Shown: positions 40,876-43,343 of the stretch, one piece after another | How the letters are laid out: each line of letters begins with the position of its first letter | Numbering within the stretch: the stretch's first letter is position 1 | Source of the DNA: Fimbriimonadaceae bacterium | GTDB lineage: Bacteria > Armatimonadota > Fimbriimonadia > Fimbriimonadales > Fimbriimonadaceae | Direction: 5' to 3' | DNA length: 43,343 nt | Assembly (NCBI GenBank): GCA_025934835.1 | Contig: JAICWL010000019.1 | Span: 1 to 43,343, forward strand | Position numbers and translations under genes: made by a program | The notes under the pieces: generated by a model | The model's input: only the letters and a program-made list of their open reading frames with translations | Databases searched by the model: none | What the model was told of the DNA's origin: nothing

Positions 40876-41811
40876 TCAGTTCGCGCCGAGCGCGGAGGCC
40901 TCGACGGCATCGAGCCGCGCTTTCGCCTGAGCGTACACGTCCGCGGGAAGCGGGCCGCGCGCTGCCGCCTCGATGTTCTCGCGAAGGTGCTCGGGGCTCT
41001 TCGTGCCCACGATATTCGTGTCCATGTCCGGGTGCGAGTTGGTGAACCGCAGTAGGAACTGGGTTCGATTTTCGCCCGGCTCGAGAAGCTCGTCGAGCTT
41101 CGCTGTTTCCCATTCCTTCCATCGGTCCTGGTTGCCGAGGCCCTGGCCCGGCTCGCCTCTGGCGACGCCTCCGCGAACGATAATGCCCGCGCCGCTCTGC
41201 GACGCCCTGGTGATGACCTCCTCATGCTCGCGCTCGAGCGCCGAGTAGGGGATTTGGAAGGTGTCGAAAACGCCCCAGTCGATATAGGTGAAGATGTGCG
41301 GGATGGTGGACGAGACCCCGATCCAGCGCACTTTGCCTTGCTGCTTCATTTCCTGGAGCGCCTCCACGAGGTTGCCCCGCTCGACCTGTTCTACCGTCGG
41401 GTTGTGAAGCTGCATGATGTCAACGTAGTCGGTCTTCATGCGGCTCAAGCTCTCGTGAAGGCCCCGGAATAGGTTGTCGCGGGTCCAGACGTGGGGCGTT
41501 TCGTCGGTGCTGTCGTCTTTGCGCACCACGGTGCATCCGCACTTTGTGGCCAGCACGTATTCGTTTCGCCGCCCTGCGATGTACTTGCCGATCAACTCCT
41601 CGCTGCGGCCGTAGTCGTTCGCAGTATCGATGAAATTAATTCCGGAGTCGAGGACGGCATTCAGTATTCGCTCGGCCTCGGAGTCTTCGATCGGTCGGCC
41701 TCCCCAGATTCGGGAGCCGCGTATTTCCATGGCGCCGTATCCGAGCTGGGTTACTTCGAGGCCTGTGCGCCCGAGCTTCGTTTTCGGCAATTGAGTGGTC
41801 GCGGTAGACAT
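40876..41811 (-). CDS. aldo/keto reductase
   Basis: A 311-residue NADPH-dependent oxidoreductase with a TIM barrel. The catalytic tetrad is complete: Asp62, Tyr67, Lys90 and His136 (DTANDYG, ATKCG, QLHNP). A C-terminal region with NRTQFLLRFTNSHPDMDTNIVGTK matches the family's cofactor segment. AAGGAGAG stands 5 nt before the ATG, a classical ribosome-binding site. The substrate is unknown. It is divergent from the aldehyde dehydrogenase gene, 73 bp apart. Confidence 0.88.
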   Translation of the reverse strand: MSTATTQLPKTKLGRTGLEVTQLGYGAMEIRGSRIWGGRPIEDSEAERILNAVLDSGINFIDTANDYGRSEELIGKYIAGRRNEYVLATKCGCTVVRKDDSTDETPHVWTRDNLFRGLHESLSRMKTDYVDIMQLHNPTVEQVERGNLVEALQEMKQQGKVRWIGVSSTIPHIFTYIDWGVFDTFQIPYSALEREHEEVITRASQSGAGIIVRGGVARGEPGQGLGNQDRWKEWETAKLDELLEPGENRTQFLLRFTNSHPDMDTNIVGTKSPEHLRENIEAAARGPLPADVYAQAKARLDAVEASALGAN

Positions 41812-41872
41812 GATTCTCTCCTTGAAGTCGCGGCGTGAGACACGCCACAGATTGGCTTACGCTGCGTCCGGT

Positions 41873-41878
41873 ACGATG
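41873..41878 (+). promoter_or_regulatory. -10 box of the aldehyde dehydrogenase gene
   Basis: TACGAT ends 6 nt before the ATG at 41885; an earlier in-frame ATG at 41876 falls within this box. Hexamer and spacing are identical to those of the GH29 gene. Confidence 0.55.
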
Positions 41879-41884
41879 GTCGGC

Positions 41885-43343
41885 ATGGGCGTGCGCGAGA
41901 TCTACGAGTCGATGAGCTACGGCCCGGCGCCGGAGAGCGCGGACCTCGCGAATGAGTGGCTCGATTCGCACGGCCGCTCGTTCGGATTGTTCATCGACGG
42001 ACAGTTCGCCGACGCGGAATCCGGACAGAAATTCGAGACACTCAATCCTGCTACGGCGGGGCCGCTCGCACTGGTGAGTCAGGCTGGGCCCCACGACGTG
42101 GACCGGGCCGTTGCGGCCGCGGAACGCGCCCGCAAGGACTGGCTCGCGCTCGGCGGGTATGGGCGGGCCAAGGTTTTGTATGCGCTCGCGCGTCAGGTGC
42201 AGAAGCATTCGCGGCTGTTCGCCGTGCTGGAATCGCTCGATAATGGAAAGCCGATCCGCGAGACCCGGGATATCGATATTCCTCTCGTGGCGCGGCACTT
42301 CTACCATCACGCCGGCTGGGCCGAGAGCGTCGAGCGGGACTTTCCGCGCATGAAGCCGGTGGGAGTCTGCGGCCAGATCATTCCTTGGAATTTCCCGTTG
42401 CTGATGCTGGCCTGGAAGATCGCTCCGGCGCTCGCTTGGGGCAACACGGTGGTGCTGAAGCCTGCAGAATACACGCCACTGACCGCGCTGCTGTTCGCGG
42501 AGATCTGCCAGCGGGCGGGCATTCCTAACGGTGTAGTGAATATCGTGACGGGTGACGGGGAAACCGGCAAGCTGATCGTGGATCATCCGGGAATTCACAA
42601 GATCGCTTTCACAGGTTCAACCGAGGTAGGCCGTGCTATCCGCATGGCTACGGCCGGCACGACCAAGAAGCTGTCGCTGGAGCTCGGGGGGAAGTCGCCA
42701 TTCGTGGTGTTCGAGGATGCCGATCTCGATAGCGCGGTGGAGGGGCTCGTGGACGCGATCTGGTTCAACCAGGGGCAGGTGTGCTGCGCGGGCTCCCGGC
42801 TGCTCGTGCAGGAGAGCATCGAAAAGAAGCTTCACGCGAAGCTTAGGGAGCGGATGGAAAAGCTGCGGGTCGGCAGTCCGCTCGACAAAGCCGTGGACAT
42901 TGGGGCGATTATCGCGCCGGTGCAGCTCGAGCGGATCTCCGCGCTGGTAGACGAAGGGGCGCGCGACGGAGCCGAGCTGTTCCAGCCTAGCTGGTCGTGC
43001 CCAAAGGAGGGCTGGTTCTACCCGCCGACGTTGCTTTCGAACGTTGGCCCGGCTTCGCGAGTGGCGCAGGAGGAGATCTTCGGGCCGGTGTTGGTGTCGA
43101 TGAGCTTCCGGACGCCAAAGGAAGCTGTGGAGCTGGCGAACAACACGGTTTACGGGTTGGCCGCGAGCGTTTGGTCGGAAAGCCTGGGGCGGGCGCTGGA
43201 CGTCGCGGCGCGCATCAAGGCCGGGACCGTGTGGGTGAATTGCACGAATCTGTTCGACGGCTCGGTGGGGTTCGGCGGATATCGGGAGAGCGGCTTCGGC
43301 AGGGAAGGCGGGGTGGAGGGCCTGATGGAGTACGCCGTCGAGA
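41885..43343 (+). CDS. aldehyde dehydrogenase, ALDH16-like (3' end outside window)
   Basis: An NAD(P)-dependent aldehyde dehydrogenase, 486 residues visible and still open at the window end. Motifs: IPWNFPLLM, TGSTEVG, catalytic Glu266 in LELGGK and catalytic Cys300 in FNQGQVCCAGSR, and EEIFGPVLVSM. The N-terminus MGVREIYESMSYGPAPESAD and the continued open frame after the first ALDH domain suggest the bacterial ALDH16 type (two ALDH domains, about 780 residues), which I infer from the start sequence only. It could oxidise the semialdehyde made by the hydroxyproline operon, but it is 26 kb away and that link is speculative. Confidence 0.8.
   Translation, partial: MGVREIYESMSYGPAPESADLANEWLDSHGRSFGLFIDGQFADAESGQKFETLNPATAGPLALVSQAGPHDVDRAVAAAERARKDWLALGGYGRAKVLYALARQVQKHSRLFAVLESLDNGKPIRETRDIDIPLVARHFYHHAGWAESVERDFPRMKPVGVCGQIIPWNFPLLMLAWKIAPALAWGNTVVLKPAEYTPLTALLFAEICQRAGIPNGVVNIVTGDGETGKLIVDHPGIHKIAFTGSTEVGRAIRMATAGTTKKLSLELGGKSPFVVFEDADLDSAVEGLVDAIWFNQGQVCCAGSRLLVQESIEKKLHAKLRERMEKLRVGSPLDKAVDIGAIIAPVQLERISALVDEGARDGAELFQPSWSCPKEGWFYPPTLLSNVGPASRVAQEEIFGPVLVSMSFRTPKEAVELANNTVYGLAASVWSESLGRALDVAARIKAGTVWVNCTNLFDGSVGFGGYRESGFGREGGVEGLMEYAVE

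Noticed and set aside
1..43343. CRISPR array, insertion sequence or prophage
   Set aside because: No regularly spaced direct repeats, transposase, integrase or phage structural genes were seen.

Overview
The window is high-GC bacterial chromosome with tightly packed genes on both strands, mostly housekeeping and catabolic functions. It best fits a member of Armatimonadota (Fimbriimonadia-like). The reasons are a type II pseudopilin whose N-terminus continues into the ILFPVFAQAK block common in that phylum, a Planctomycete-type PSD1 cytochrome, a PEP-CTERM protein, several secreted glycoside hydrolases, and many genes whose -10 box sits directly in front of the start codon. The lineage is an inference; Planctomycetota is the main alternative.

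Layout. 1-400: the broken C-terminal end of an RHS/YD-repeat protein. 405-5946: aroF (DAHP synthase) and rplY (L25) on +, meeting a - strand run of fabI, a formiminotransferase and glyS. 5995-11197: secreted GH35 beta-galactosidase, a 1002-residue PSD1 cytochrome protein, and hisI. 11281-15723: a five-gene operon for trans-4-hydroxy-L-proline breakdown (2-epimerase, three-subunit D-hydroxyproline dehydrogenase, DapA-family deaminase), with all junctions overlapping. 15771-17611: two small proteins of unknown role and a monomeric sarcosine-oxidase-type enzyme. 17613-25134: a carbohydrate block (GH-A-like protein, GH29 fucosidase, GH16 glucanase, GH13 amylase) interleaved with an AlkZ-like winged-helix protein and an Fpg/Nei glycosylase. 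25137-29245: nuoA and nuoC, then a pseudopilin-lipoprotein pair, then nuoD, all on -, with nuoB absent. 29368-31756: trpD-trpC-trpF with overlapping genes. 31757-32118: no protein gene, but a candidate small RNA on -. 32119-35267: ABC-2 ATPase, permease and a large anchored protein. 35441-38830: PEP-CTERM protein with a strong terminator, then the conserved block SRP RNA (ffs)-dnaX-ybaB-recR. 38831-43343: a hypothetical protein, tRNA-Ser(GGA), a serine beta-lactamase-family hydrolase, an aldo/keto reductase, and an ALDH16-like aldehyde dehydrogenase cut by the window end.

How genes work together. aroF and trpDCF belong to aromatic amino acid synthesis. The hydroxyproline operon turns 4-hydroxyproline into 2-oxoglutarate semialdehyde, whose final oxidation needs an aldehyde dehydrogenase not present in the operon. 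The glycoside hydrolases and PSD1 protein point to a saprophytic life on polysaccharides.

Most notable non-coding signals: a repeated promoter architecture (TAnnnT ending 6-10 nt before the start codon, no Shine-Dalgarno) suggesting widespread leaderless mRNAs; a probable small RNA at 31776-31898 with an anti-Shine-Dalgarno-like loop; and a long, branched 5' leader in front of the pseudopilin gene (27879-28056) that could be a cis-regulatory RNA.
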